A stretch of 64,000 bases of DNA, taken from Craspedostauros australis. Lineage: Eukaryota; Bacillariophyta; Bacillariophyceae; Mastogloiales; Achnanthaceae. The stretch spans positions 1,550,001 through 1,614,000 of the forward strand of contig JAMXDE010000012.1 of NCBI GenBank assembly GCA_026770025.1. Reading direction: 5' to 3'. The notes under the pieces were generated by a model. That model was not told the origin of the DNA. It saw nothing but the letters and a program-made list of their open reading frames with translations, and made no database searches. A program made the translations under genes and the position numbers. Numbering within the stretch: the first letter of the stretch is position 1; every line of letters begins with the position of its first letter. Of the stretch, positions 31,001 to 41,302 are shown one piece after another.

Positions 31001-34000
31001 TTCTCCACGAACACCAACAAGGTATGCGCTGACTGCTTCATTCCGTCTTGCTTTGCAGTATCCTGACCATCTAGTTCGTTCTGCCCAGGTCCAGCATTGC
31101 GAATACCGGTAACGAAAGCTCTGCCCGCGCTCGCCTTGTTTGCGTGGAACGATAAGAAACGGACCAATCCGCACAGTTCGATTTCGCCGAATTCTCCGCT
31201 GCCGCTTTCGCAGAGCAAGTCTTCGATGTTGTGCGCTTCGTCCAGGACGACGACGTTTCCCGGCAAGCTGACAGCAGATCGTTTGCGAATTACTGGATCC
31301 AGGAGGTAGTTGTACGGGGCAAAGATAAGTTCGGCGTGGGGTATGAGTCCTCGGGATACGTAGTATGGACACGGCGCGTGATCCGAGTACGCTTCAGAGA
31401 GATCGATGCTGTTGGGCGCAGACTGGTTCTGGATCGAATTTACAGCTTCGCCATTGCCAAGCTGAGCGGTCGTATCGGCTTGCTTGCGCAATATTGTCAA
31501 CGTTAGCGGGTCTTTCTTCGTATTCAATATCTTGGCCTTGGTTTGGTCCAACGACCATCCCGTTGTGTTGGTTCCGTTGACTCCGATGATGACATCACCT
31601 GGCTCCACATACACCGAGTTCTTCTGCACTGCCCCCTGTGGCTGGACCTTCTCGACGACGCAAGTCTTCTTGTCCACATCGAACGACATGGTGATGCCGA
31701 GCTTTCCGCCGTCTCTGTAGAAGGCAATGTCCTTCTCCAGGTACGGGTTCTTTCCAAATGTGACGAGATCCTCGATGTCGTGCACGCCCACCTTCGACTT
31801 CTCTCCGCCCAAGGAGCAGCAACTAATCTTCTCCACTTCCATCGCAAAACGCGATCGCACCAATTCGGCAGTTCGTTTGCTCGTCAGCTGTCGGAAATGG
31901 CTACATGTGGGTCCGTCCTTGCTGCCACTCTTTCTGTCTGCCGCATCCTCAGCATCATCTTCGTACGACGGCGGTGCACGTTGTCCTGACCCAGTATAGC
32001 CAACTTCATCGGTGTCATACATATCGCGATTCACGGAGTGCTCTGCTCTGATGATAGACCCAGCCCTCGGGTTGTCGTCGTCATAAAGCAGCTGTTTGTT
32101 TTTCCAGATCTCCTTCCGGTCCGACTCGGTTCGATTTTTGCGTCCAACGCAGGCCTGCGTTAACTCTTGCCCCTTTTTGTTGCCATTCTTCAAATCTCTG
32201 TAATCAATGCAAGTCATGTAGCAGAGAGGTTAGCGAGCTGTGTGGACACATGTTCTGGGCGAGTACAGCTGGACGGCACAGCACAAAATGCGAGACGACA
32301 GGAACAGGAGCCAATAGTGTGAAAGGAACGTACCGATTGATGCAAAGACGATCACGACTTCCCATGACCGTCATGCGCGGTCTGTACGGCGTCTTCCGAA
32401 GGCTGGATACCATCTGTGCCACTTGCGAATGTGTGCGGGAGCAGTAGATGATGACAGGATTCAACCGTTCCGTCACGTCTTTGTCACTGTCACCGAATTG
32501 TTGGCGGCGTGCCGTCTCTTGCGTTCCTGGTGACGAAACTGCCGGTGAACCCTGCGGTCGTGGCTTTGACGTGTTGGGTGAAGCAGCCGTATCTGCATGC
32601 TCCTGGATTGATGGCAGCTCTGGTTCTCTGTCAGTCACTGCCTGGAACGACGCAGCAGTATCGCCAGCAGGTTTTCCGTTCGCGGTAATGTCCATTTGCG
32701 TCGCTTCTGCATCTCGCGAAGCCCGTGCCTGCTTTTGGGCTCTAAGTTTCTTCGCTATTTCCTTGCGCTCCACCTGGAAGAAGTGGCGCTGCCATGCCAG
32801 TACCGTGCACAAGATGGCAGCGGATTTGCCCGTCCCCGTCGGGCTCTCCAGCACCACGTGCTTCTTCGTCTTCAATCCTTTCAGGATGTGGATCGCCATC
32901 TGTCGCTGGGGTTGCATCATCTTCGGATACGGCCATCCGATTTGAATTCGGTTCATGACGAGCGACTTGTGAATCTTCAGCGAGTCGATGTCGCCGTCCG
33001 TCGGGAGGACTTCCGCAGGTTGGTTTTTCTTTGTGGAGGGGTCGTTGTCGTCGCCCTTGACCAAGAGGGCGAGATTCTCGTCGAATATTTCCATGATCTT
33101 TTTCTGAGCTGGTTGCCGCTTGGACCTGCTCTTGTGAGGTAATGGTGGCCCCTCATTGTTCGACCGCTGATTGCTGAATTCATCGACTGGATTAGGCAAA
33201 GCGCTGTCATGGGAACCACCGCGTGATTTTGTGGAAGGACGACTTCTGATCCGAACCATGCCCGCTTCCTGCGGTGCCGAATGCCGTGGTGGTTGCTTCT
33301 GGTTCGCCTGCACGTGCCATTGTTGCCGTTGTCGATGTTGCTGTTGCTGCAGCTGATGTTGGCGGTGCTGTGATTGCCGCGCCTGACTCATCTGTTGCAT
33401 GGACATATTGATGGCGTCCAGAAGTTCCACCTCGTCCCAGTGTTCGGTCTTCTGGGTCTTTGGTTTCTCTTTGCAATGCTCCTCCCACGTTTGGCATTGA
33501 CTTGCGGGCTTGTCGCATACGACGCAGTAGCATTTGGCACAGTGGAGCTTTGGATCATCGTCAAAGCTGTGGACCCCGCAGTCTGGACGTTTGTGTATGT
33601 AATCGATGTTGGGATTGGTCATTGTGGATTTCGTGACTTCCACCTGCGAGGCCAGAGGGTACAGATCGTCTATCCCTACATCTGCGTCTGCGTCTTCTGC
33701 TGTTGATCCTGTGGCTGGGTTGGATGATGGGAGCATTGACTGCCCGGATGATGGATACAACGACGATGGGTCTTCTACAATGATACACTCCAAGTCGTCA
33801 TCGGAGCTGTCGTTGTCGGCATTGTCGTCATTGATGCCATTGATGCCATTGATATCATTGATGCCCAGCATTGTGTTCGGGATGATGGGGTCTGAGCCGT
33901 TCGACCCTGAATGAGGATACGACAGTCCGAGAGCACCATCGATACCATCGATACCATCGATACCATCCCCACTGCGATGACGCTGTCGCTTGGGTGGAGG

Positions 34001-34060
34001 AGGGCGGATACCAAGACAAACGCAGCTTGCCTGGCTGTCTTCATCCTCGGGGTCGCCCAT
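28062..34060 (-). CDS. BRIP1: FANCJ/BRIP1-like Fe-S DNA helicase with embedded PDZ domain (4 exons, about 1778 aa)
   Basis: Exons 32334-34060, 30951-32197, 30338-30635 and 28062-30126; all introns are GT-AG and phases agree, but the third exon's acceptor (30636) is the least certain. The start chosen is MGDPEDEDSQ. Residues 1-370 are disordered, with a Cys/His cluster near 180-215. Q-motif and Walker A (ESPTGTGKSAAILC) lie near 390-410, motif Ia IIYCSRTHSQ near 545, and possible Fe-S cysteines in LCIN, TQAC, PTCSH and CPYY. The DEAH box VVLDEAHNIED is near 895, with helicase domain 2 from about 1140 and motif VI QALGRCIRHG near 1540. A PDZ domain (about 728-803, carboxylate loop KLGITM, then GDVIIGVNGTNT) sits between EDLVTFGK and CPYYVSR. 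The family unwinds 5'-3' and acts in interstrand crosslink repair and G-quadruplex resolution. The C-terminal 200 residues are low-complexity, ending KIFNPYAKGP. Confidence 0.88.
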
Positions 34061-34827
34061 TCTCCGTGTTCTGTACAGTGTCTCGGTTGTTGCTCTTCTC
34101 TGCTCGCAGCGAGTTTGTGTCCAACACTGCCTTTCGCATGAACTCTTTTCGAGCAGTGTACAAGCATTACTCGGGAAGATTGTGCTGATCGCATGTGCAG
34201 CGCTCGCATGGATTACCATGCACGATGATGTCTGTGAGTGTGAGTGTGAGTGTGAGTGTGGGTGTGGGTGTGAGCATGGGTGGAGGACAGGACAGGAAGG
34301 CATCTGTTTCTCTCGGCGCGGTGTGGTTGGCGCACACAACAATGCAGCGCAGCACATCACTGTGGCGAAAATCTGTGGAGTTCCCGATTTTGGCGCCACC
34401 TTTTAGCGGTGGCAAGCGACTGTCGCTTCTGTGTCCCAGTCGTGTCCGACTATATTGTGCAACGCCTGTGACGTCACTCAGCATGACATTCTTCCAATCG
34501 AGTCATGTATAAGTTGAGACACGGACGTTGAGTCGCGAAGCAATTGGTCAACGGACCAAAACACTTGACAAAATGACCACAGAGAGGGAAAGGGGAAAGC
34601 GATCGGTTTTGCATGTTTTTGCCTACACTTCGCTCACGTCTCCACGCACCTGAGGTTGATGATCGACCAAGGTCTCCCATTCATCATCCAACACAGTATT
34701 GTGGAGTGATCCTTTGTATAATACCTACTCTACTCTGTTGGATCGCATCCAACGACATATAGCACAAGCAAATCCTGAAGTGTCAAGTGGAAAGAAGCAT
34801 TGCGTCGCAAGATATCGAATTGTCGAG
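34061..34827. other. Divergent promoter region between helicase and kinase-like gene 1
   Basis: The helicase is transcribed leftwards and the kinase-like gene rightwards from this 767-bp stretch. It contains the GAGTGT repeat at 34233-34274 and a TATAATA at 34717-34723, about 105 bases before the kinase ATG. The helicase frame stays open without an ATG-supported domain up to 34399, which is interpreted as leader. Confidence 0.5.
34233..34274 (+). repeat. GAGTGT microsatellite
   Basis: Seven imperfect copies of GTGAGT/GTGGGT lie upstream of the helicase start. On the minus strand it would read as a His-Ser/His-Pro run in the untranslated leader. Confidence 0.8.
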
Positions 34828-36744
34828 ATGGTGGTCCAAAGAAGAGCCGCAAGCCATCGCGCTCGGCCTGCAGGCATCGATCCTCCAGCTCCATTCGGAT
34901 CACCTTCTGCCTCCGTTGAAGTCAGCATGGGCAATAACGCCAATGCGAATGCAAATGTGGGAGGAAGAAAGTTCGCGGAGCAACGCAACAAGTACTCCTC
35001 TGCTGCGAGGAAGTCTCCGTCCATGGTACTCTTCTGGCCATGCATGGTGCTGCTCTTCATCGCAGCGGCATTCTTCGGAGCCCTGGATGATGCTTACTAC
35101 ATGATCTTTGGCGGTTCTGACCAGAAGTACGCGGCATATCATCGAGGGCGCCACGAGCCATCTGTGCCGTCTTCGGCATCTCATGGACATCACGGACCGC
35201 AGTCGGTATCGGTGGCTGCCAACCTTGGCTCCGCTTTGAGCTGGGCCGGTGTCGAGCAGGAGGACGATGGCCAGGACAACCCCTTCGAGCACTTTCCTGA
35301 GTACGCCTCGGTTCGCACCCTGGCACAACCCATCGACAGGGACCTTGTGATCTCCAGAGAATCCTTGGATTTCGAGACCTACGTCCCAAGCCGCCCGCGT
35401 TCCATGGCCGTGTACTTCACAAGCGCGACGCGTTCGCACTTCCATTCGATCGAGCTGCTGGACCCCAACGATGATCCCACGCATCATCAGGGCGTGCAGC
35501 TGCCGCACGATCACAAATTCAAGGGATTTCCCGAGACTGAGGAACAACGCAAATTCCAAAAGGAAACGCTGGCCAACTCCCGCAAGTACAAAAAGGCGCT
35601 GCCGGATCCATTCGAGACAGACGAGTGCGCCATGCAGTACGAGTGGCAGGGCGGATACAATCCGACGTGCAACCTCGTGCTGGAGCAGGACATGACGTTG
35701 GTGTTCGATCCGCACTACAAGCATTTGCCCAATTATCCGATGGAGGTTCCCAGTCATCCATTGGAGGAAATTGTGGATGATGAGGGCGAAGACGATGAAG
35801 ACGATACGAACGGACACCGCCGTCTAGCGGAAGAGCATCACAAACGCCATCATTCCTTCCATCATCCCATCAAATACTTGGCTGGCGGGTACTACCGAGA
35901 CGTCTGGAGGATGATCACCCCCTTGGCCGACGAAGAGAATGATGGCCACGACGGTCGTTCCGTCCTCAAGACCCTACGATACATGCACGACTACACCAAA
36001 CGTAACTTCGACCGTCATCGTCGCGATGCTGTGGCCATGGAACGCCTGACGGGATCCGAATACATCATGGACATCTACGCATTCTGCGCCAACTCGGGCA
36101 TGTTCGAATTCGCAGACGGCGGATCCTTGGACGATGCCATCTTCGGTGGCAAAGACGGCGGCGGATGGAGCAGCAAGGAGCGGCTGGTGGTTTCGCATCA
36201 GGCGGCGTCGGGTGTTGCCGCGGTGCACACGACCGATTCCAAGACCATGGCCGCCATCTCGCACACGGATATCTCGGCGTCGCAATTCGTGTACTTGAAC
36301 AAGCTGGGGATGTTCAAGCTGAATGACTTCAATCGCGCCCGTTTCATCCTGAAGGATCGCGAGACTGGGAAACCGTGTCCCTTCGCTGTGGCCAGCAACA
36401 AGGGCAAGTTCCGCGCGCCGGAAGAGTACGTGAAGCCGCATGTGGAGACGGAGAAGATCGACGTGTTCAGTTTGGGCAACATCCTGTACATCATCCTGAC
36501 GGAGACATTTCCGTTTGAGAAGCTCAGCGAGGACGATGCGCAGGAAGAAGTGCGCAAGGGAGGGCGGCCGCACATATCGAAGGAGCTACTAGAGTCGACG
36601 GATCCATTCCTACAGGCGCTGGTCAAGGCCATAAACATGTGCTGGCGACAGGATCCCAAGGAGCGATCGTCGGCCACAGAAGTGGTCGACCATTTGGATA
36701 AGTCCTTGAAGAAGCTAGGCGTCGCAGCCAAGGGAGAGAGGTAG
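34828..36744 (+). CDS. Single-pass membrane kinase-like protein 1
   Basis: About 638 residues from the first ATG (MVVQRRAASH); MGNNANAN at 34927 is an alternative. A transmembrane helix at about 64-86 (MVLFWPCMVLLFIAAAFFG) follows a short basic N-terminus, giving type II topology. The middle contains HKFKGFPETEEQRK and an ETDECAMQYEWQ...PTCNLVLEQDM segment also present in the next gene. The kinase domain runs from about 390: glycine-loop position LAGGYYRDVW, SVLKTLRY lysine, catalytic loop SHTDISASQF (Asp kept, Arg of HRD replaced), metal-binding loop LNDFNRARF (DFN for DFG), FRAPEEYV and DVFSLGNILY. Catalytic Lys and both Asp are present, so activity is possible; the Gly to Asn change is unusual. 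The extracytoplasmic or luminal placement of the kinase domain is inferred from topology. Substrate unknown. It is intronless and tandem with its paralogue. Confidence 0.8.
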   Translation: MVVQRRAASHRARPAGIDPPAPFGSPSASVEVSMGNNANANANVGGRKFAEQRNKYSSAARKSPSMVLFWPCMVLLFIAAAFFGALDDAYYMIFGGSDQKYAAYHRGRHEPSVPSSASHGHHGPQSVSVAANLGSALSWAGVEQEDDGQDNPFEHFPEYASVRTLAQPIDRDLVISRESLDFETYVPSRPRSMAVYFTSATRSHFHSIELLDPNDDPTHHQGVQLPHDHKFKGFPETEEQRKFQKETLANSRKYKKALPDPFETDECAMQYEWQGGYNPTCNLVLEQDMTLVFDPHYKHLPNYPMEVPSHPLEEIVDDEGEDDEDDTNGHRRLAEEHHKRHHSFHHPIKYLAGGYYRDVWRMITPLADEENDGHDGRSVLKTLRYMHDYTKRNFDRHRRDAVAMERLTGSEYIMDIYAFCANSGMFEFADGGSLDDAIFGGKDGGGWSSKERLVVSHQAASGVAAVHTTDSKTMAAISHTDISASQFVYLNKLGMFKLNDFNRARFILKDRETGKPCPFAVASNKGKFRAPEEYVKPHVETEKIDVFSLGNILYIILTETFPFEKLSEDDAQEEVRKGGRPHISKELLESTDPFLQALVKAINMCWRQDPKERSSATEVVDHLDKSLKKLGVAAKGER

Positions 36745-37721
36745 GCAACCACGGCGTCAATTGGTTGACTGATGGAGTGAAGGAGTGAAGGGCTGATAGA
36801 TTACGTACTTGTAGACTATTATACGATAGATTGCGGAATTTGATTGATCTGGAGATTGAGTTAGCAGTCGTTCCAGGACTAAAGTGTAAAACAGTGGGAT
36901 GATCAACTCGCGCTCTCTCTGTCTCCCCAGAGAGAGACATTAGAGGATTTCGTGTTGGTCGTCGTGCTTTTGCGAGGGCTCCGCTCTGCACTCTCATCCA
37001 ATCACTATTCGGTTACTTACCTACTGATACGGCTACAAGTGCTGCGCTCCAGTCGATTCGGCTCCAGAATAGCACATCTGTTTGACGCCCTTTGTTGAAG
37101 TCTCCCAAGAGCGGAGAGAGAGGGAGGACGCATTTATGATTATTTATCCTGGAGTACTGTGCAAACTTCAAGCCTGCTGCTCCGTGAGGACAAGAGAGTG
37201 TGCTGAATACCGTGGATCTCTGTGCTGATTGTCCGTCGGCACGTGCCAAATTGTGGAGGAATGGCATGACACCAAAAAATGTGACCAGCTAACTGATCCG
37301 TTGGGCACGAGCACAGAGAGCGCGTTGTTGTGACGTGTGGATGGAGAAAGGTGAGCAGAAGCCGCGTCTCCTTTCGGCAGTCTTACCAAACCACACCGAA
37401 CTCTCTCTCTCTCTTTCGCTCTTTGCGGGGGTCGCAGGTTGGAGTACGAGCGCCACACCATTCTAATAAGCTTGCGGAAGCGACGTCATACTGGAGCGCA
37501 TCCGTCTCGTTAGTGTATTCATACGACGCATAACAGTCTCAATACAAGTGCGAGCACGAGTCTGAGAAGACAGAGAAGCAGGATAGAGTAGCGCTTCTCG
37601 GTCTGTCCCCGTTGTGTTCAGCCAGCTTTACATTCATCCATCGATCCCACCTTTCTATCAGCATTGTGCACATACTCTACATATCAATCAGGTTGAGTGG
37701 TGCAAGGCAAGACGAGCGACC
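36745..37721. other. Intergenic stretch between the two kinase-like genes
   Basis: No supported gene. It contains CT/GA-rich imperfect palindromes at 36909-36940 (CTCTCTCTG...CAGAGAGAG) and a (CT)n run near 37402-37415. The frame of the next gene is open upstream from 37614, but the residues encoded there show no family similarity and are read as leader. Confidence 0.5.
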
Positions 37722-39509
37722 ATGGAGACTTTGAAACACAGACAAGCGACGGGCGCCAGCAGCGATGGGACGCGCAGTCAACGAGGGCTGCACTACGAGT
37801 ACTCGCGTGGGACAGACAACGGCAGTGACAATGGCAACAGAGATCTCCCTGCTGGATCCGCCAACGATGATGCCATCTCCGGTGCGAAGTCCAGGAATCG
37901 ACATCCGCAAAAACGACCGCGGAAACGATCATCTTTGCTTCGGTCCGTCTGGCTGGTCACATTGTTGCTCTGCGCAACCTGGCTCATCCTCCTGAGCAGA
38001 TGGACGACGTCGGAGACCATCCAAGGGCGGGATCGGCATCACAGAAACAACTTCGGGCTGATACCGGCCACTGAACTGTATCAAACCGAGACCGCCGTCA
38101 GGGATCGATCCTTCAACCAACCGAGGCAGTTCTTCCAACCACTGCAGCGGTCCGTGAAGCCCGACCGGCGCTATCGACCCACACTGACCCAACCAAAGCA
38201 ACAGGGCGGTTCGCATGTGAATGCGTACACGCCGCTGCAGCGACCACGTGTTGTGGGCATGTACTTCAATGCGCCGACGGTGTCAAATGTAACCTCGGTC
38301 ATCACCGGGGCTGAGCCGATCGATCCCAACCTCATCCGTCGCCCTGCTGTCTTCCGCCGCATCTCCTTCCACGGATTCCCCGACACTAAGGAAGCGCGCA
38401 AGGCACAGAAGGCTTTGGCAGACTCAGACGATTACTGGTGGAGCATGCAGGATGCCGTCGAGACCGAGGATTGCGAATTGCAGCATGAATGGCAGAAGCA
38501 TTCCATCCCCACCTGCAACATGGTCATGGAGCAGGATCTCACGCAGGTCATGGTCGATGACGATGACAGTCACAATTGGCCCATCAGGTACTTGGCGAAT
38601 GGCTATTGGAGAGACGTGTGGCGCGTCCAGGCGGATGCTCGAGACTTGGACGACTATCACGGGCGATCCGTCCTCAAGGTCATGCGATATGAACACGATT
38701 ACACTGATCGCAACTACGATCGCCATCGTCGTGACGCCCTCGCCATGGAACGCCTCACCAAATCCGAGCACATCATGGACATTTACGCATTCTGTGGCAA
38801 CTCCGGTCTGTTCGAATTCGCCAATGGCGGCAGCCTCTACGACGCCATCTTTCAGTACAGAAAAGATGAATACGACAATTGGTCCACTCGAGATCGTCTC
38901 AAATACGCGCGTCAGGCAACCTTGGGATTGGTCGCCATGCACAACATCGATCAAGAAGGTGTGCCCAGCATGGCGCACACCGACATCACGACCGCGCAGT
39001 TCGTTTGGGTGCAGCAACGTCGCATTTACAAGCTCAACGACTTCAACCGAGCGCGGTTCATCACGATCAACCGCGAAACAGGCAAGACCTGCCCTTTCAG
39101 AATCGGCAACAATCCGGGTCGCTTCCGTGCGCCGGAGGAGTACATCGAACCGCACAAGGAAACCGAGAAGATCGATGTCTACAGCTTGGGCAATGTATTG
39201 TACTGCATATTAACGGGATTGTGGCCCTTTGACATCGAAGGCATGAGCAGCAACGACGTTGCGAAGAGCGTCAGCAAGGGAGGACGACCCAAGATCCCGG
39301 AACAGTACACCAACACAACAGATCCCTTCACACGGATCCTGTTGGACGCGATGAAAATGGCGTGGCGCCAAGATGTCGAGAAACGCGCGTCCGCTCTTGA
39401 GATGTTGCAGTTCATGGAACGCGAAGTACTCGCAGTGGCTGAAACACAAAAGACGGCGGGAAACGAAGGCAGCAAGCCCGACGGTGGTACGGAACATACC
39501 CGTACGTAA
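37722..39509 (+). CDS. Single-pass membrane kinase-like protein 2
   Basis: 595 residues from METLKHRQ, with a good context (GACCATGG). A very basic stretch (RNRHPQKRPRKRSSLLR, about 58-74) precedes the transmembrane helix at about 75-93 (SVWLVTLLLCATWLILLSRW), again implying type II orientation. The luminal part shares with gene 1 the FHGFPDTKEARKAQK and VETEDCELQHEWQ...PTCNMVMEQDL blocks. The kinase-like domain has LANGYWRDVW, VLKVMRYEHDY, DRHRRDALAMERL, HTDITTAQF, LNDFNRARF, FRAPEEYIEPH and DVYSLGNVLY, which closely match gene 1. A local duplication is the simplest origin, since the catalytic domains are highly similar while the N-terminal regions have diverged. Both keep Lys and the two Asp but have DFN and HTD. 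Confidence 0.82.
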   Translation: METLKHRQATGASSDGTRSQRGLHYEYSRGTDNGSDNGNRDLPAGSANDDAISGAKSRNRHPQKRPRKRSSLLRSVWLVTLLLCATWLILLSRWTTSETIQGRDRHHRNNFGLIPATELYQTETAVRDRSFNQPRQFFQPLQRSVKPDRRYRPTLTQPKQQGGSHVNAYTPLQRPRVVGMYFNAPTVSNVTSVITGAEPIDPNLIRRPAVFRRISFHGFPDTKEARKAQKALADSDDYWWSMQDAVETEDCELQHEWQKHSIPTCNMVMEQDLTQVMVDDDDSHNWPIRYLANGYWRDVWRVQADARDLDDYHGRSVLKVMRYEHDYTDRNYDRHRRDALAMERLTKSEHIMDIYAFCGNSGLFEFANGGSLYDAIFQYRKDEYDNWSTRDRLKYARQATLGLVAMHNIDQEGVPSMAHTDITTAQFVWVQQRRIYKLNDFNRARFITINRETGKTCPFRIGNNPGRFRAPEEYIEPHKETEKIDVYSLGNVLYCILTGLWPFDIEGMSSNDVAKSVSKGGRPKIPEQYTNTTDPFTRILLDAMKMAWRQDVEKRASALEMLQFMEREVLAVAETQKTAGNEGSKPDGGTEHTRT

Positions 39510-40043
39510 GCTGTAGAGTAAAATGTTCATCCAGCGTTCACAAAATGCTCGTACTATGCGTAGGGTATTCATCCTCAACGGACTGACCCGCTCTGTCAGA
39601 AAGTGCGGTGTCTTGGCTTGGATTGTGATGCGAAAGTAGTGCAGTTCCATGTTGATGAAATCACATGGTTTGACGATCGAACGTCCTCGGGAAAGATGGA
39701 GTGTGGTACTTCCCTATTGCTAAGATTGGACCTATTCACTGATTTTCCAAAGATGTCCTCAAGGGAGTTTACAACCGCGTCACTCTCCAGACTGCTTGAA
39801 TGAGTGCAGTAGAACTTGATTGATTCGATTCTCCCAATTTGTTTCCAATGGAGTACTCTCTGCACTTGTGCTCTCTATTCCCCACTTTTCTACACACATC
39901 AATGCCAATGTCTCTCCCATCACCTACCATGTGGACCTTGCCTTCGCGTGCGCAGCTCTGCATCTATGTTTTCATGCTCACGTGCGTATGCCGTCATGAG
40001 CTGCGTTGATCTGTCCTTGGCCTTGGCTTTGTTTCACTTGCTC
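39510..40043. other. Intergenic stretch, convergent 3' ends
   Basis: This lies between the stops of kinase-like gene 2 (plus) and the oxidoreductase (minus). Short open frames at 39603-39803 and around 39816-40040 have no domain. No RNA gene is recognised. Confidence 0.45.
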
Positions 40044-41027
40044 CTACAAACCAACAGCCCGTCTCTTACTCTTCAGCCATGGCTCACACACCAGGTGCCC
40101 AGCCAAACGTTTGGAGTCCAAGACTTCCTGCGCCTTGGGCACCTTGGTGAGCGGGATGCGATCCAGCACATACGGTTTGATCGCGCCCTCCGCCAGGAGC
40201 TGCAGTAGATGCTTCAAATCCGCCTGGCACACGTCGAGCTTGGTATCCCATTGGTCAAACACATCGTAGCCGTGCGTGTAATGCAACCACTGCGTCGAGC
40301 TATTTTGCTTCGGCCAGCTCAATTGCATCGGCTTGCGTTCCTTCCATTCCCCAACAGGAATATCAGTATCCGCCACGCGATGTCCACAGACGATCAGATG
40401 TCCCGCCTTGGGGCGCAGTGCCTTCATATGCAACGTCGACACGTCTTCGCGATTGGCACCGTTCGTTGCCAACACAAGGTCCATCGATTCCTCCAAGCGA
40501 GTGATCCATTCGGATTCTTCCTGGTCCAACGGGATGGCGCCCAACGCAGCTAGAGTCTTCCAATGCTTCTTCTTTGCCGTGGCGTAGATGACTGCCGCAT
40601 TGGCATTGGTAGCGAGATCAATCATGGCCTTGCCAAGGTTATTCGACATGGCGCCGACGATCAGGACGGATTTTCCCTTCAGCGATGTGTTCTTGTATCG
40701 CGCGGTGCCTCTCTGGCCGAAATGCAGTACTTGGAAGGCGGTGAGGTAAGTCTCCGCCAGGCACACTACTTCGGCGGGATCCAGGCTCGGCGGGACGTTG
40801 ACTAGCGATGCGGGGTGCAATTTGATGAATCTTGCGTTGCCGCCGCATTTTGTCAATGCCATGACTGTCTGCCATCGCTTCAATCCGTACTCCATGGCGA
40901 CGGATGGTGAGATGTCAAAGATTCTGCCCACGATATCCACCCCAGGAGAAGCGGGGACCGTCGGCGCGTTCTGTCCAGGCCACTGCCCGCGTCGGATGAT
41001 GCAGTCTGTCTCAGACACAGTCGAAGC
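40044..41027 (-). CDS. MDR-type zinc-less alcohol dehydrogenase/quinone oxidoreductase, N-terminus missing
   Basis: The open frame encodes about 327 residues, beginning SETDCIIRRGQWPG after an in-frame TAG that overlaps a possible splice acceptor (CATAG|GCTTCG, 41027/41028). Family features are the substrate-domain motif SPGVDIVGRIFDI, then FIKLHPASLVNVPPSLDPAEVVCLAETYLTAFQ (given in two parts: FIKLHPASLVNVPPSLDP and AEVVCLAETYLTAFQ), and the nucleotide-binding loop VLIVGAMSNNLGKAMIDLA. No catalytic zinc ligands are apparent, so it resembles the quinone oxidoreductase group, which uses NADPH. About 30-40 residues usually found at the start are not present. They could be encoded by an upstream exon in 41040-41300, but none is convincing, or the gene may be truncated. 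Substrate unknown. Confidence 0.7.
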   Translation of the reverse strand, partial: ASTVSETDCIIRRGQWPGQNAPTVPASPGVDIVGRIFDISPSVAMEYGLKRWQTVMALTKCGGNARFIKLHPASLVNVPPSLDPAEVVCLAETYLTAFQVLHFGQRGTARYKNTSLKGKSVLIVGAMSNNLGKAMIDLATNANAAVIYATAKKKHWKTLAALGAIPLDQEESEWITRLEESMDLVLATNGANREDVSTLHMKALRPKAGHLIVCGHRVADTDIPVGEWKERKPMQLSWPKQNSSTQWLHYTHGYDVFDQWDTKLDVCQADLKHLLQLLAEGAIKPYVLDRIPLTKVPKAQEVLDSKRLAGHLVCEPWLKSKRRAVGL

Positions 41028-41040
41028 CTATGCCAATGGG

Positions 41041-41096
41041 TGAAAATGGATGGATGGATGAAAACGGATGAGTGAAAGTGGATGGATGGACGGGTT
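41041..41096 (+). repeat. GGAT-type microsatellite
   Basis: Repeated GGATGGATG with GAAAAC/GAAAGT interruptions, just upstream of the oxidoreductase frame. Confidence 0.65.
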
Positions 41097-41302
41097 TTGG
41101 TTTTTGCGGTGTTTCGTGCACGTCGTGTAACACAGAATGTGCCGTGGTACAGTAGGTGTCAGCATCGTGCATTGAATGAGAACAATGATACATCAATCGT
41201 TGCGTCATGAACAGCGATGAAGTTGGCAAAAATAAGCAAAGAATAGCAAAGAGGGTAGTAACAATACTCGACAACAATCATCGACAATCAGCGATGACAG
41301 AC

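Noticed and set aside
28062-34060. Two separate genes (a PDZ protein and a helicase)
   Set aside because: The PDZ segment is in the same exon and frame as helicase motifs on both sides, so a split would require extra introns not seen.
32204-34399. Helicase start at 34399
   Set aside because: The first 113 residues are His/Ser/Cys-rich from a repeat and precede a better start, MGDPEDED, at 34060.
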